A stretch of 64,000 nucleotides of DNA from Natronoarchaeum rubrum. Its GTDB lineage: Archaea; Halobacteriota; Halobacteria; Halobacteriales; Natronoarchaeaceae. The notes under the pieces were generated by a model, which was given only the letters and a program-made list of their open reading frames with translations, had not been told where the DNA came from and did not search any database. The stretch's first letter is position 1; every line of letters starts with the position of its first letter. Of this stretch, positions 28,685 through 37,543 are shown piece after piece. Position numbers and translations under genes: made by a program. The stretch lies in assembly GCF_024494695.1 (NCBI RefSeq), contig NZ_JANHDP010000004.1:1-64000 (forward strand). Direction: 5' to 3'.

Positions 28685-28712
28685 GTAGAACCGTCTTTGC
28701 AGACGGTTCTAC
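28685..28712. other. Perfect 12-bp hairpin in the pcc1-pfdB gap
   Basis: Arms GTAGAACCGTCT (28685-28696) and AGACGGTTCTAC (28701-28712) flank a TTGC loop, 9 nt after the pcc1 stop. GTAGAAC also occurs at 28672-28678 as a partial direct copy. There is no T-run, so a bacterial-type terminator is unlikely; it could be an RNA 3'-end stabiliser or an operator. Confidence 0.7.
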
Positions 28713-28855
28713 CCAGCACGTCTGCAGAGTCGGCGCCCGCACAGCAGAATCGCCTCGTAAAGCGTTCCGCGCGTCACCGTCGCCTGCAGGGGGTTCGACG
28801 TCGGTCGTCCACTACTGTGTCCTATCGGCGACCCGACTGCCCGACCACAATGCAG

Positions 28856-28863
28856 GGGTTTTT
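28856..28863 (+). promoter_or_regulatory. TATA box of pfdB
   Basis: GGTTTTTC is centred 29 nt before ATG 28889, so pfdB has its own leaderless promoter rather than relying on the rpl37ae operon. Confidence 0.5.
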
Positions 28864-28888
28864 CAGTCCGGGTCACCACTTCGCACGT

Positions 28889-29281
28889 ATGCAGGGTAAT
28901 CTGCCGCCGGAAGCGCAGGAGAAGCTCGAACAGCTTCAGGACCTTCAGGAGACGGCTCAGGAAGTCGCCGTCCAGAAGGAAGAAGCCGAAACACAGCTCA
29001 GCGAGTCCCAGACGGCCCTCGACGAGCTCGAGGACATCGACGAGGACACCGTGATGTACCGCGAGGTCGGCGAGCTGCTCGTCGAGACCGACTACGACGA
29101 GGCCGAGGACGACCTCGAGGAGACGGTCAACGACCTCGAGATCCGTGTCGAGACGCTGGACAAGCAGGAAGAGCGCGTCCAGGAGCAGTTCGAGGAGCTC
29201 CAGGAAGAGCTCCAGGAGATGCTCGGCGGCGGTGGCGGCGGCGGCCCGATGGGCGGCGGCATGGGCCCCGGCGGCGCGTAA
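28889..29281 (+). CDS. pfdB: Prefoldin subunit beta
   Basis: This 130-residue protein has two long coiled-coil helices (about 6-50 and 70-112) flanking a beta-hairpin ([22 protein letters not shown]). A Gly-rich tail [18 protein letters not shown] follows. Prefoldin (two alpha, four beta) hands unfolded proteins to the thermosome. ATG 28889 is set by the promoter. The following DUF3194 gene starts 8 bases after the stop. Confidence 0.94.
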   Translation: MQGNLPPEAQEKLEQLQDLQETAQEVAVQKEEAETQLSESQTALDELEDIDEDTVMYREVGELLVETDYDEAEDDLEETVNDLEIRVETLDKQEERVQEQFEELQEELQEMLGGGGGGGPMGGGMGPGGA

Positions 29282-29288
29282 GCGTCCG

Positions 29289-29528
29289 ATGCCCACCGAC
29301 GAAACGGTCGTCCAGACCGCCGCGGAAGCCGCCGAAGGCGTGATCTTCTCGCGCATGAAGCGCTCCGCGGTCGACGACTACGACGTGCGAGTGACCTTCG
29401 AAGACGGCGTCCTCGAAGTCGACGTCTACGTCGAGGCGCCTGACGTCGACGCCGACGAGGATCGAGTCGCCGACGACGCCGCGCTCGCCGCGCGCTCGGC
29501 GGTCGACGACCTGTTCGACGACGCGTGA
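29289..29528 (+). CDS. DUF3194-type small protein
   Basis: This 79-residue acidic protein reads TVVQTAAEAAEGVIFSRMKRSAVDDYDVRVTFEDGVLEVDVYVEAPD. A helix is followed by a beta-hairpin. It sits directly behind pfdB, the position where DUF3194 proteins are found in many archaea. The function is unknown; its location suggests a link with prefoldin. Confidence 0.82.
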   Translation: MPTDETVVQTAAEAAEGVIFSRMKRSAVDDYDVRVTFEDGVLEVDVYVEAPDVDADEDRVADDAALAARSAVDDLFDDA

Positions 29529-29606
29529 CGCCGCCGTCTCGGTGATGCCGTCACCGAGATGTCGTGGCGACGATCGTCTTTTTCGACACCTGCTCCGATG
29601 TGACCG

Positions 29607-30098
29607 CTAGTCGGGACGCCCGCCGAGGCGGCCGTCAGCGCGATAGCCGCGCAGAAACGCCCGCCCCGTGAGCACCGCGCTCGCCCCAAACGCCATCACG
29701 AACGCCAGCGCGACGCCCGCAACGAAGACGCCCCCGGTCTCGGCGGTCGCTACGGCCGCGACCAGCCAGATCGTCGCGAGTGCGATCAGCGTCAGTGCGC
29801 CGACGCAGATGCCCGTCGCGACCGCGATCCTCACGGCCCGCAGTCGCCGGCCGCCGCGCCGGAACCAGCCGCCGCCGTGGAGTCGCCAGGCGGCGATCTC
29901 GGTCGCAGTCTGTACCGCTACCAGAAACGCGACCGCGTTGACGAGCAGCCAACCGGCGGGAGGAACGGAGAGATTCGTGAACCCAAGAACGGCGTCGACG
30001 AGATGGACCGTCGCCAGAAACGCCGGGAGAGCGAACAGTAACAGCGACCCGATCCACACTGCGGCGACGACTGCAGTGCTTCGCTCGGACTCGGTCAT
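29607..30098 (-). CDS. Uncharacterised membrane protein
   Basis: This 163-residue protein has four predicted helices (about 10-31, 45-66, 90-115, 122-145) and ends in RGYRADGRLGGRPD. The start is ATG 30098. The same frame continues upstream, but that part is antisense to guaAa. It converges on the DUF3194 gene. I recognise no family motif. Confidence 0.7.
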   Translation of the reverse strand: MTESERSTAVVAAVWIGSLLLFALPAFLATVHLVDAVLGFTNLSVPPAGWLLVNAVAFLVAVQTATEIAAWRLHGGGWFRRGGRRLRAVRIAVATGICVGALTLIALATIWLVAAVATAETGGVFVAGVALAFVMAFGASAVLTGRAFLRGYRADGRLGGRPD

Positions 30099-30256
30099 AG
30101 AGTCAACTTCGAGAACGAGAAAAATAAAGATAGCGTCGACCGGTTTCGGTCCCGCTTGGCCCAAACCTTCAGACCGGACACGCACAGTCGGTTCAAATCC
30201 GGCGAACGCAGCCGATCTCGCGCCGACTGGATCCGAGCACGGCCGGCCCGTGGTCC

Positions 30257-30808
30257 TCAGCGGTTGCAGATGTCGACGAAGTTCTCGAACAGCTCCTCGC
30301 CCTCCTCGGTGTGGGCGACTTCGGGGTGCCACTGGACGCCGTAGAGATCGCGGTCGGCGTCGCTCATCGCCTCGACGCCGCAGACGTCGCTGCGTCCGGT
30401 GAGCGTGAAGCCCTCGGGCAGTTCCTTGACCTCGTCGGCGTGGCTCGCCCAGACGCGGGTTTCGGGCGCGAGCGAGCCCGTCAGGGGATCGTCCTCGTCG
30501 AGCACTTCGACCGTGACGTCGGCGTAGCCGCCGTACTCGCCGCCGCCGACGCGGCCGCCGAGTTCGTCGGCGATGATCTGCATGCCCAGACAGATGCCGA
30601 GCACCGGCACGTCCAGATCCAGATACTCGCTGCACCGGCCGATGTCGTCGATGTCGGGGCCTCCCGAGAGTACGAGCCCGTCGGCGTCGATCTCTTCGGG
30701 CGGCGTCTCGTTGTCGATCAACTCCACGTCGACGCCCATGTCCCGGAGCGCGCGCTGCTCCAGGTGGGTGAACTGGCCGTGGTTGTCGACCACGTCGATG
30801 TTCGTCAT
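30257..30808 (-). CDS. guaAa: GMP synthase (glutamine-hydrolysing) amidotransferase subunit A
   Basis: This 183-residue class I glutamine amidotransferase has nucleophile Cys73 in VLGICLGMQ and a His/Glu pair in GVQWHPEV. SGGPDIDDI forms the oxyanion region. In archaea the GMP synthase is split, and this subunit supplies ammonia to GuaAb (not in this window). The promoter is a CCTTTTAACG element (30831-30840) centred 27 nt upstream, giving a leaderless mRNA. Confidence 0.94.
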   Translation of the reverse strand: MTNIDVVDNHGQFTHLEQRALRDMGVDVELIDNETPPEEIDADGLVLSGGPDIDDIGRCSEYLDLDVPVLGICLGMQIIADELGGRVGGGEYGGYADVTVEVLDEDDPLTGSLAPETRVWASHADEVKELPEGFTLTGRSDVCGVEAMSDADRDLYGVQWHPEVAHTEEGEELFENFVDICNR

Positions 30809-31002
30809 TGCGGCGTCGTAGTCGCGCGGTCGTTAAAAGGCGTCCGGAACGCACCGAAAACTGCCACGCACGCCCCGAACGGCGACCGGAACGCGGCGTC
30901 TGCAACTCGTCGTCCGCGTCGACCGTGTTCTGTGAGACCAACGGCTTGCCAGTTTCCCGGCGTGCCAACACTGTTAACTCCCCGCACGCGAGCTATACTC
31001 GT

Positions 31003-31143
31003 ATGCCGATCGACGCGCTCGACGAGTTCGATCACCCGGCCTGGCTGACCGCGGCGAGCACCGCGGTCGCTTACGGCGTCGTGCTGTTGATCATGTTCGC
31101 GGCGCTGTTTCTCGTTCCGTACGCGCTATTTACGCTGCTCTGA
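31003..31143 (+). CDS. Conserved small membrane protein (46 aa)
   Basis: MPIDALDEFDHPAWLTAAST is followed by one long hydrophobic helix (about 20-45). The N-terminal DALDEFDHPAWLT segment looks conserved, as in other haloarchaeal mini-proteins of unknown role. A GTTAACTC element (30973-30980) about 26 nt upstream would give a leaderless transcript. Confidence 0.68.
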   Translation: MPIDALDEFDHPAWLTAASTAVAYGVVLLIMFAALFLVPYALFTLL

Positions 31144-31163
31144 CCGGCATCTACGCTGCGCGA

Positions 31164-32597
31164 TTAGCGCTCGCGCGTATCGGCGGCCCCGACGGACCGA
31201 CCACTCCCGAGTACCGCACCCGCGACGAGCAGCGGCGCCCCGACCACCGCGACGCTGATGACGCTCCCGACCGCGGTACCGAGGACGAGCACGACCGCAG
31301 CGACGCCCGAGTACGGCCCGCCGAACGGCCCCGTCGCCACCACGGGGGAGACCGACAGCGCGGCGACGCCGAACCCGACCGTGGCCGTCGCGACGCACAG
31401 ACGGCGGTTTCCTCGTCCCAGCGCGTACCCCGCAGGAAGGAGCGAGAAGACCGGGACGAGCGTCGGAATGCCTGCTGCCAGCCAGCGCGTCGACCCGGAC
31501 GCGAGCGCCGCGAGGCCGAGCGTGATGGCGCCGGCGACGACGGCACCGACGCCCGCGAGGCCGACGAGCGTTCGGTACGACGCCCGCTCTCGAACGCCTT
31601 CTCGCTGAATCCCGGCGCCCAGCATCACGTAGGCGGTCCCCACGCCGAACAGGGGGAGCAGCGACGGCCCGACCGCTCGAACGGCGCCGATTCCGAGCAT
31701 CGCGAGCGTCGTCGCCGCCCCCACCGCGGCGAGGCTGACGCCGGGGGCGTCCAGCACCCGATCGACGGTCAGCCCGACGCGCGCGAGCGCTCGGTCGATC
31801 GCCGCGACGAGATCCTCTCGCCGCCCGAACAGGGGGACCACGGCGCCGACCACTGCGCCGAACAGGAGCGCCGGCGTCACCGCGATCACGAGGGCGTTAG
31901 CCGCGGTCGACGGGGCGACGAGCTCCGCGACCGCGAGTAAGCTCCACAGCCACCCGAGCGCGACGTCACGCGGGACGAACGTCACGACGCCCTGATCGTC
32001 GAGTTCCGTGAGCGTCATCCGATCGCCGCCCTCCGATACGGTCGCGTCCGAGACCGTCCAGCCCACCCGATACTCCTCGGGCACGGAAACGACGAGCCGA
32101 TCGGAACCTAATCCATCGAGATTCCGGTGCCCGTACGCGTCGGTGAACTCGCTCGATCGGAGCGTCCCGCGGATCGATCGCTCGGCGAAGCCGTCGTCGC
32201 GGTAGCGCAACTCCAGCACGTCGTTCTCGGAGACGGTCGCGTCGAGCAACTCGGCGTCGTCCAACGCGCCGTCCGCGATCCGATGGCGGTAGCTCGCGTT
32301 CGATCGCAGCCGATCTGTTCCGTCCGAGTCGTCGAGATGGTTTCGGACGGTCCACGTCGCAGTGCCGTTCTCGCGGACCCGAACCTCCGCCGTGCTCCGG
32401 ACGACATCGATCGGGTAGGTGACGAACTCGTCGTCGACGGCGACGCCGCGCTCTTCGACGCGTTCCTCGAAGCTCTCTCCACAGGCGTCGCAGAGCGGTT
32501 CGGGCGGCGGCGCCGCTCCGGCAGGCGCGATCACCGCCGCGAGCGAAACGACGAGCAAGCCACAGAGCGCTACTCGGAGGGATCTCCGCGGGACCAT
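31164..32597 (-). CDS. Membrane protein with secreted N-terminal domain
   Basis: This is a 477-residue protein. A signal peptide (about 1-28) is followed by an extracellular beta-rich domain of about 190 residues with a CDACGE motif and charged repeats. About eight to nine hydrophobic helices come after residue 215. I recognise no enzyme motif. The topology, with an N-terminal exposed domain and a helical C-terminal half, resembles surface sensors or exporters with unknown ligands. It converges on the small gene at 31003. Confidence 0.75.
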   Translation of the reverse strand: MVPRRSLRVALCGLLVVSLAAVIAPAGAAPPPEPLCDACGESFEERVEERGVAVDDEFVTYPIDVVRSTAEVRVRENGTATWTVRNHLDDSDGTDRLRSNASYRHRIADGALDDAELLDATVSENDVLELRYRDDGFAERSIRGTLRSSEFTDAYGHRNLDGLGSDRLVVSVPEEYRVGWTVSDATVSEGGDRMTLTELDDQGVVTFVPRDVALGWLWSLLAVAELVAPSTAANALVIAVTPALLFGAVVGAVVPLFGRREDLVAAIDRALARVGLTVDRVLDAPGVSLAAVGAATTLAMLGIGAVRAVGPSLLPLFGVGTAYVMLGAGIQREGVRERASYRTLVGLAGVGAVVAGAITLGLAALASGSTRWLAAGIPTLVPVFSLLPAGYALGRGNRRLCVATATVGFGVAALSVSPVVATGPFGGPYSGVAAVVLVLGTAVGSVISVAVVGAPLLVAGAVLGSGRSVGAADTRER

Positions 32598-32643
32598 ACG
32601 CCACCGTCACACCGAGAGGTAATGTAAGTTACTCGCCACGAAA

Positions 32644-32757
32644 GCGCGGCGTCGGCATCCAGCGGAGCGCGGCGTCGGCATCCAGCGGAGCGTGGCGTCG
32701 GCATCCAGCGGAGCGCGGCGTCGGCATCCAGCGGAGCGTGGCGTCGGGGTCCGCGAG
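32644..32757. repeat. Tandem 23-bp repeats (four and a part)
   Basis: The unit contains GGCGTCGGCATCCAGCGGA. Units lie at 32644-32666, 32667-32689, 32690-32712 and 32713-32735, with a degenerate fifth from 32736. C/T changes at one position alternate between units. It lies in the 296-bp gap between the membrane protein promoter side and the PAN stop. No gene or spacer is seen, so it is not CRISPR. Confidence 0.85.
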
Positions 32758-32893
32758 TACACGTCGCTATCCGACGAGACACGTTCCGACCGGACTCCGC
32801 ACTGACGGTTGTCGATGCTCGTAGAAGCGATGCGCCGCAAAACGTTGCCGCAGTTCGAGCCGCAAAGACGCTGTGGACGACGCCGTCGACCGA

Positions 32894-34108
32894 TCAGGCG
32901 AACGTCTTGGAGACGTCCTCTTCCTCGGTCTCCTTCTGGATCTTCCGCCAGGCCTCCTCGAAGTCCTCCATCCGGATGTCCGTGCGGTCGTCGCGGATGG
33001 CGAACATCCCGGCCTCGGTACAGATCGCCTTGACGTCGGCGCCGCTCGCCTCGTCGGCCATGCGAGCCAGTTCCGCGAAGTCGACGTCGTCTGCGACGTT
33101 CATGTCGCGGGTGTGGATCTGGAAGATGATCTCGCGGCCGTCCATATCGGGCTTGGGCACTTCGATGAGGCGGTCGAACCGACCGGGGCGGAGGATCGCG
33201 CGGTCGAGCATGTCGAAGCGGTTCGTCGCCGCGATGATGCGGATCTCGCCGCGGTCCTCGAAGCCGTCCATCTCCGAGAGCAACTGCATCATCGTGCGCT
33301 GGACCTCGGCGTCGCCGGAGGTCTTGGACTCGGTCCGCTTGGCGGCGATGGCGTCGATCTCGTCGATGAAGATCACGGCGGGCTCGTGGTCGCGGGCGAC
33401 CTGGAACAGGTCCCGGACCAGCTTCGCGCCCTCGCCGATGAACTTGTGGACCAGCTCCGAGCCGGCCATCTTGATGAAGGTGGCGTCGGTCTGGTTGGCG
33501 ACGGCTTTCGCGAGCATCGTCTTGCCGGTGCCGGGTGGCCCGTACAGCAGGACGCCGCTGGGCGGCTGGATGCCGACCTCGTCGAACGCGCCGGGGTTCT
33601 TCAGCGGCATCTCGACGGTCTCGCGGACTTCGTTGATCTGCTCCTCGATGCCGCCGATGTCCTCGTAGGTGACCTCGGGCGACTCGTCGACCTGCATCAC
33701 GCGGGCGCGGACGTCCGTCTCGTCTTCGAGGGACTTGACGACCGACAGCGAGTTGTTCACCGCGACGCGGTCGTCGGGTTCGAGGCCGTCGCGCATCTCC
33801 TCGGTGACCTCGGTCAGGGCCTCTTGGTTGTTGCCGTGCTGCTTGATGATGACTCCCTCGTCGGTGAGCTCCTGAACGGTCGCGACGAACAGGGGCGACT
33901 GCTTGAGCTTCTTGTTCTCGTGAGTGAGCCGTTCCAGCTTCTGCTGGTACTTGTTGTTCTCCGCGTTGGCGTCCAGCAGCTTGTCGCGCATCTCCTCGTT
34001 CTGGGACTCCAGAACTTCGAGACGCTCGCGGAGGGCCTCTATTTTCTCCTGCATTGACGTGTCCTCCTCGTCGTACGGGAGGTCGACGTCGTCCACAGTA
34101 TCGCTCAT
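32894..34108 (-). CDS. pan: Proteasome-activating nucleotidase (PAN)
   Basis: This 404-residue AAA+ ATPase unfolds substrates for the 20S proteasome. It has an N-terminal coiled coil (about 15-68), an OB domain (about 70-130), Walker A GPPGTGKT (about 190) and Walker B FIDEIDAI, with sensor ATNR and RPGRFDR. The C terminus ends in TFA, where the HbYX gate-opening motif normally has Tyr; here Phe stands in. ATG 34108 follows the TATA element CCTCTTATGA (34131-34140), leaderless. An upstream GTG is less likely. Confidence 0.96.
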   Translation of the reverse strand: MSDTVDDVDLPYDEEDTSMQEKIEALRERLEVLESQNEEMRDKLLDANAENNKYQQKLERLTHENKKLKQSPLFVATVQELTDEGVIIKQHGNNQEALTEVTEEMRDGLEPDDRVAVNNSLSVVKSLEDETDVRARVMQVDESPEVTYEDIGGIEEQINEVRETVEMPLKNPGAFDEVGIQPPSGVLLYGPPGTGKTMLAKAVANQTDATFIKMAGSELVHKFIGEGAKLVRDLFQVARDHEPAVIFIDEIDAIAAKRTESKTSGDAEVQRTMMQLLSEMDGFEDRGEIRIIAATNRFDMLDRAILRPGRFDRLIEVPKPDMDGREIIFQIHTRDMNVADDVDFAELARMADEASGADVKAICTEAGMFAIRDDRTDIRMEDFEEAWRKIQKETEEEDVSKTFA

Positions 34109-34247
34109 CACCCGGGCCTAGGGCGTTGGTTCATAAGAGGCTTCGGGTAGGGTCGATTTACTGGACCGACGCCGTCGCCGCTGAGGCTTCCGATTTCGCG
34201 GAGGCCCGAACAGTCAAATGAGCGAAGGTAATAATCACGAAGGGACA

Positions 34248-34256
34248 ATATTATTA
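34248..34256 (+). promoter_or_regulatory. TATA box of the 34283 wHTH gene
   Basis: AATATTATT is centred about 31 nt before ATG 34283; AATAAT (34230-34235) and ATTATT (34251-34256) form a short inverted repeat around it. Confidence 0.5.
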
Positions 34257-34282
34257 GACTGTATCTGCTACCTCGGAGTACG

Positions 34283-34552
34283 ATGAGCGCATCAGAGACA
34301 GCGCGGCTGGATGCCGACGACGCCGAGGCGACCTGGGACGACGTTCGCGATCTCCCTCCGAGCGCCAAGCTCGTCGCGAAAGTCCTCGAGTACAACGACA
34401 CGCTTACGCAGAGCCAACTCGCCGAGGAAACGCTGTTACCGGCCCGAACCGTCCGGTACGCCCTGAACAGACTGGAAGAGGAAGGCGTCGTCGACTCCCG
34501 GTTTTCCTTCTCCGACGCGCGAAAGCGCCTCTACACGCTCACGATCGAGTAG
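34283..34552 (+). CDS. Winged helix-turn-helix regulator, MarR-like
   Basis: This 89-residue protein has an acidic N terminus and then a wHTH domain: LPPSAKLVAKVLEYNDTLTQSQLAEETLLPARTVRYALNRLEEEGVVDSRFSFSDARKRLYTL (about 28-88). The recognition helix is PARTVRYALNRLEEEG. It has no ligand domain. It diverges from pan and has an AT-rich leaderless promoter with a short inverted repeat, consistent with autoregulation (inference). Confidence 0.84.
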   Translation: MSASETARLDADDAEATWDDVRDLPPSAKLVAKVLEYNDTLTQSQLAEETLLPARTVRYALNRLEEEGVVDSRFSFSDARKRLYTLTIE

Positions 34553-34672
34553 CCCCTCACGATCGAGTAGCCGATATCGGAGATTCGACCGATACGGAAG
34601 ATCCGCGTCCCGACCGTTCTCTTTCGGGCCGGTCCCGCGCCTCACTCTACCGACCGTTCGGTGACCCGGCAC

Positions 34673-35884
34673 TTACGGTTCACTGGCTCGCGAGCCGACG
34701 CGCCGCTCGTCGAGCCAGACGAACTCCGAACACCCGTCCTCGGACGCGACAGACCCGGTGACGGCTTCGGGCGTCGCGTCCGGATCGGACTGCCGCGTCG
34801 GGTCGGCGGCGTCGTCGACGCCGTCCCGCCCTTGCGCTGCGACGTCGCGCTCCAGCCGACGGAATAGTTCGTCGATCGCCGCCGTCGCCTCGGCGGACTC
34901 CCGCGCGGACGTGCCCAGCACCGGCGTCGCTGGTGTTGCTGCTCGCTCCGGATCGCACGTCGTCCCGGGCGGCCAGACCTCCGAGAGATCGTCGAGCAGC
35001 GCGGCGACGTCGGCCGAGGGCTGGGGCTCTCGACTCGGTTTCGCGTCGCCGGTACAGAGCGCCTCCGGGTCGACATCGGCGAACGAGTCGGTCGAACGGT
35101 CGATCCGCTCGACCAGATCGGCGAACGTCTCGCCGCCCCTCCGGAACGAAACCCGGGCGTCGAGTCGTGCCCGCGACTCGGACGCCCAGTCGGGAACCGG
35201 CACGTCGTCGCGACCGCCGTCGTCATCGCCGTCGTGGACGTACTCGGGAGGCTGGTGCTCGGCGAGAAGTCCCCGATTTCCGAAGCGGACCGTCTGGCCG
35301 TACCGGCCGCGAAGGTGCTCCAGCGCCGCCGTCTCGCCGAGCGCGAACTGCCAGCGTCGATCGGGCCCGTCGAGCAACACCAGTTCGACGCCGGTGCCGG
35401 CGAGGAGGTCCCGGTTGACCGCGTCGAGCAGCGCGGGGTAGTTGTCCCGCTCGAGCGGCGTATCCGGGTACGTCAGCGTGGCCCGAAACTCGGCGCCGTC
35501 GGCGTCTTCGAGCACGATCCGACGGGTGTCGTCGCGACGCCACTCCACGGTCACTCGACAGTCGAACGGCGCGAACAGGGCGTCGAGGTGGACCTCCGGC
35601 GCGTTCGCCCAGTACCGTACCGGAGCGTCGACGCCGCGGGCGGACGCCACCAGCGTGTCGCGCACGAACGTCACCGGATTCGGGAACGCCGAGGGATGGC
35701 GCCGCACGGCCCCGACGAGATCGGCTACCGATCCCACGCACTCGCCGTCGAGTTCGTCGTGGCACTCGGCGGCGTCCTCGACGGTAATGGCGAACGCTTC
35801 GAGGACGTTCCCGCACCAGTGGGTGACCTCGTCCGTCGAGCGGCGGATCGACTGGGTAGCCACTGTCGGGTGGTCACTGTCCAC
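34673..35884 (-). CDS. Uncharacterised haloarchaeal protein, acidic
   Basis: This is a 403-residue soluble protein. The N-terminal 200 residues hold a possible alpha/beta domain (HWCGNVLEAFAITVEDAAECHDELDGECVGSVADLVGAVRRHPSAFPNPVTFVRDTLVASARGV). The rest is acidic and low in structure. A GTG start at 35884 is preferred because a TATA-like ATATTATGG (35903-35911, minus strand) is centred 23 nt upstream and the upstream codons lie in AT-rich promoter DNA. No family is recognised. It converges with the 34283 gene. Confidence 0.62.
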   Translation of the reverse strand: MDSDHPTVATQSIRRSTDEVTHWCGNVLEAFAITVEDAAECHDELDGECVGSVADLVGAVRRHPSAFPNPVTFVRDTLVASARGVDAPVRYWANAPEVHLDALFAPFDCRVTVEWRRDDTRRIVLEDADGAEFRATLTYPDTPLERDNYPALLDAVNRDLLAGTGVELVLLDGPDRRWQFALGETAALEHLRGRYGQTVRFGNRGLLAEHQPPEYVHDGDDDGGRDDVPVPDWASESRARLDARVSFRRGGETFADLVERIDRSTDSFADVDPEALCTGDAKPSREPQPSADVAALLDDLSEVWPPGTTCDPERAATPATPVLGTSARESAEATAAIDELFRRLERDVAAQGRDGVDDAADPTRQSDPDATPEAVTGSVASEDGCSEFVWLDERRVGSRASEP

Positions 35885-36085
35885 TCTCTTAATTATTTCT
35901 CCATAATATTTCCATATGGTTTTCCCCACGACGATCGGCGACCGCGGAATGTTAGAATAATTCTGTTTCAGGACAGTGTAATATATTGGCTCAGCTGATT
36001 GCACCGGACCGGTCCCGCTTCAGTTCCTGCGAACTGATCGTAGCCATCCCCGGCCGGCGTTCACTTTCACCCCGGTCGCGGAACC

Positions 36086-36093
36086 GATTTAAG
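36086..36093 (+). promoter_or_regulatory. TATA box of mre11-rad50
   Basis: GATTTAAG is centred 26 nt before ATG 36116, predicting a leaderless operon transcript. Confidence 0.6.
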
Positions 36094-36115
36094 ACGCCGC
36101 CGTCAAGTCCCGGCA

Positions 36116-37543
36116 ATGACACGGGTGATCCACACCGGCGACACCCACATCGGGTACCGGCAGTACCACTCACCGGAGCGTCGTCGGGACTTTCTGGCGG
36201 CCTTCGAACGGGTCGTCGACGACGCCATCGAGGCCGATGTCGACGCTGTCGTCCACGCCGGCGACCTGTTCCACGACCGCCGGCCGGAACTGCTCGATCT
36301 CCAGGGAACCGTCTCGGCGTTGCGGGAGCTCGCGGACGCCGGGGTTCCCTTCCTCGCCGTCGTCGGCAACCACGAGACCAAGCGCGACGGCCAGTGGCTC
36401 GACCTGTTCGAGGACCTCGGCCTGGCGACCCGCCTGGGTGCCAGCCCCGAGGTGATCGGAGACACCGCCTTCTACGGCCTCGACTTCGTTCCCGAGTCCC
36501 GACGCGACGATCTGGACTACGAGTTCGAGCCGACCGACGCCGACCACCGCGCGCTCGTCAGTCACGGCCTGTTCGAGCCGTTCGCCCACGCGGACTGGGA
36601 CACCGAGGAGGTCCTCACTGACGCCGACGTCGCCTTCGACGCGGTCCTGCTGGGCGACAACCACGCGCCCGGCAAGCGCGAAGTCGAGGGCGCGTGGGTC
36701 ACCTACTGCGGGTCGACCGAGCGCGCCAGCGCCGACGAGCGCGACGACCGGGGCTACAACATCGTCCGGTTCGGCGACGCCGCCGATGCCGAGGCGGACG
36801 CCACGGGCACCGACGCGGTCTCGATCACCCGCCGCGCGGTCGCCGACACTCGCAACTTCCGGTTCGTCGACGTGGAACTCGTCGAGGGCGAGGGCACCGA
36901 GCGCGTCCGCGAGCGCGTCCGCGAGTACGACGTCGAGGACGCCGTCGTGATCGTCACCGTCGAGGGTGACGGCGAGGAGATCACCCCCGCGGCCGTCGAG
37001 GAACTCGCCTTAGAGCGCGACGCGCTCGTCGCTCGCGTCAACGACCGCCGGGAGATCGACAGCGAGACCGACGTCAGCGTGAGCTTCGCCGACCCGGACG
37101 ATGCCGTCCGCGAGCGCCTGCGCGAGCTGGGGCTGAGCCCCGCCGCCCGCGACATCGACGAAGCCGTCCGGGAGAGCAAGGTCGCCGACTCGAACGTCCG
37201 CGAGACCGTCGAGACGCAGATCCGCGACCGGCTCGGCGACGGCCTCGACGCGTTCGAGGGCGTCGAGGACGATGGCGACGCCGGAGACAGCGAGGCCGAG
37301 ACGAGCGACGACGGCGCGGCCGCTGATGGAGGTGACGTCGCCGATCCGAACGAGGAAGCAGCGGTCGATGTCGCGAACGCCAACCCCGCGGACGCCGACG
37401 ACTCGGATGCCAACGCCGCAGCCGACTCCGGCGACGAGCCGGACGCCGACGCCGCGACCGACTCCGGCGACGAGCCGGACGCCGAATCGCCCGCGGAGAG
37501 CGCGCAGACCGATTCCCAGTCGTCCATGGAGGAGTACCTGTGA
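36116..37543 (+). CDS. mre11: DNA double-strand break repair nuclease Mre11
   Basis: This 475-residue protein has phosphodiesterase motifs GDTHIG (8-13), GDLFHD (about 48) and GNHE (about 82), plus SHGLFEP and LLGDNHAP, giving the two-manganese site. The C-terminal 120 residues are acidic and include a doubled DSGDEPDA unit. The last eight residues QSSMEEYL fit a PCNA-interacting (QxxMxxY) pattern. Its TGA overlaps the GTG start of rad50. Mre11-Rad50 processes breaks; in Haloferax it also restrains homologous recombination. Confidence 0.95.
   Translation: MTRVIHTGDTHIGYRQYHSPERRRDFLAAFERVVDDAIEADVDAVVHAGDLFHDRRPELLDLQGTVSALRELADAGVPFLAVVGNHETKRDGQWLDLFEDLGLATRLGASPEVIGDTAFYGLDFVPESRRDDLDYEFEPTDADHRALVSHGLFEPFAHADWDTEEVLTDADVAFDAVLLGDNHAPGKREVEGAWVTYCGSTERASADERDDRGYNIVRFGDAADAEADATGTDAVSITRRAVADTRNFRFVDVELVEGEGTERVRERVREYDVEDAVVIVTVEGDGEEITPAAVEELALERDALVARVNDRREIDSETDVSVSFADPDDAVRERLRELGLSPAARDIDEAVRESKVADSNVRETVETQIRDRLGDGLDAFEGVEDDGDAGDSEAETSDDGAAADGGDVADPNEEAAVDVANANPADADDSDANAAADSGDEPDADAATDSGDEPDAESPAESAQTDSQSSMEEYL

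Noticed and set aside
28685..28712. Intrinsic bacterial-type terminator
   Set aside because: No T-run follows the stem, and archaeal termination does not rely on hairpins.
30188..30204. T-arm-like sequence GTCGGTTCAAATCCGGC near guaAa
   Set aside because: The T stem pairs, but there is no matching acceptor, D or anticodon arm within 80 nt on either strand; at most a tRNA fragment.
32644..32757. Possible CRISPR array
   Set aside because: Units are directly tandem with no spacers and no cas genes are present anywhere in the window; the same holds for the 25-bp repeats at 21083.
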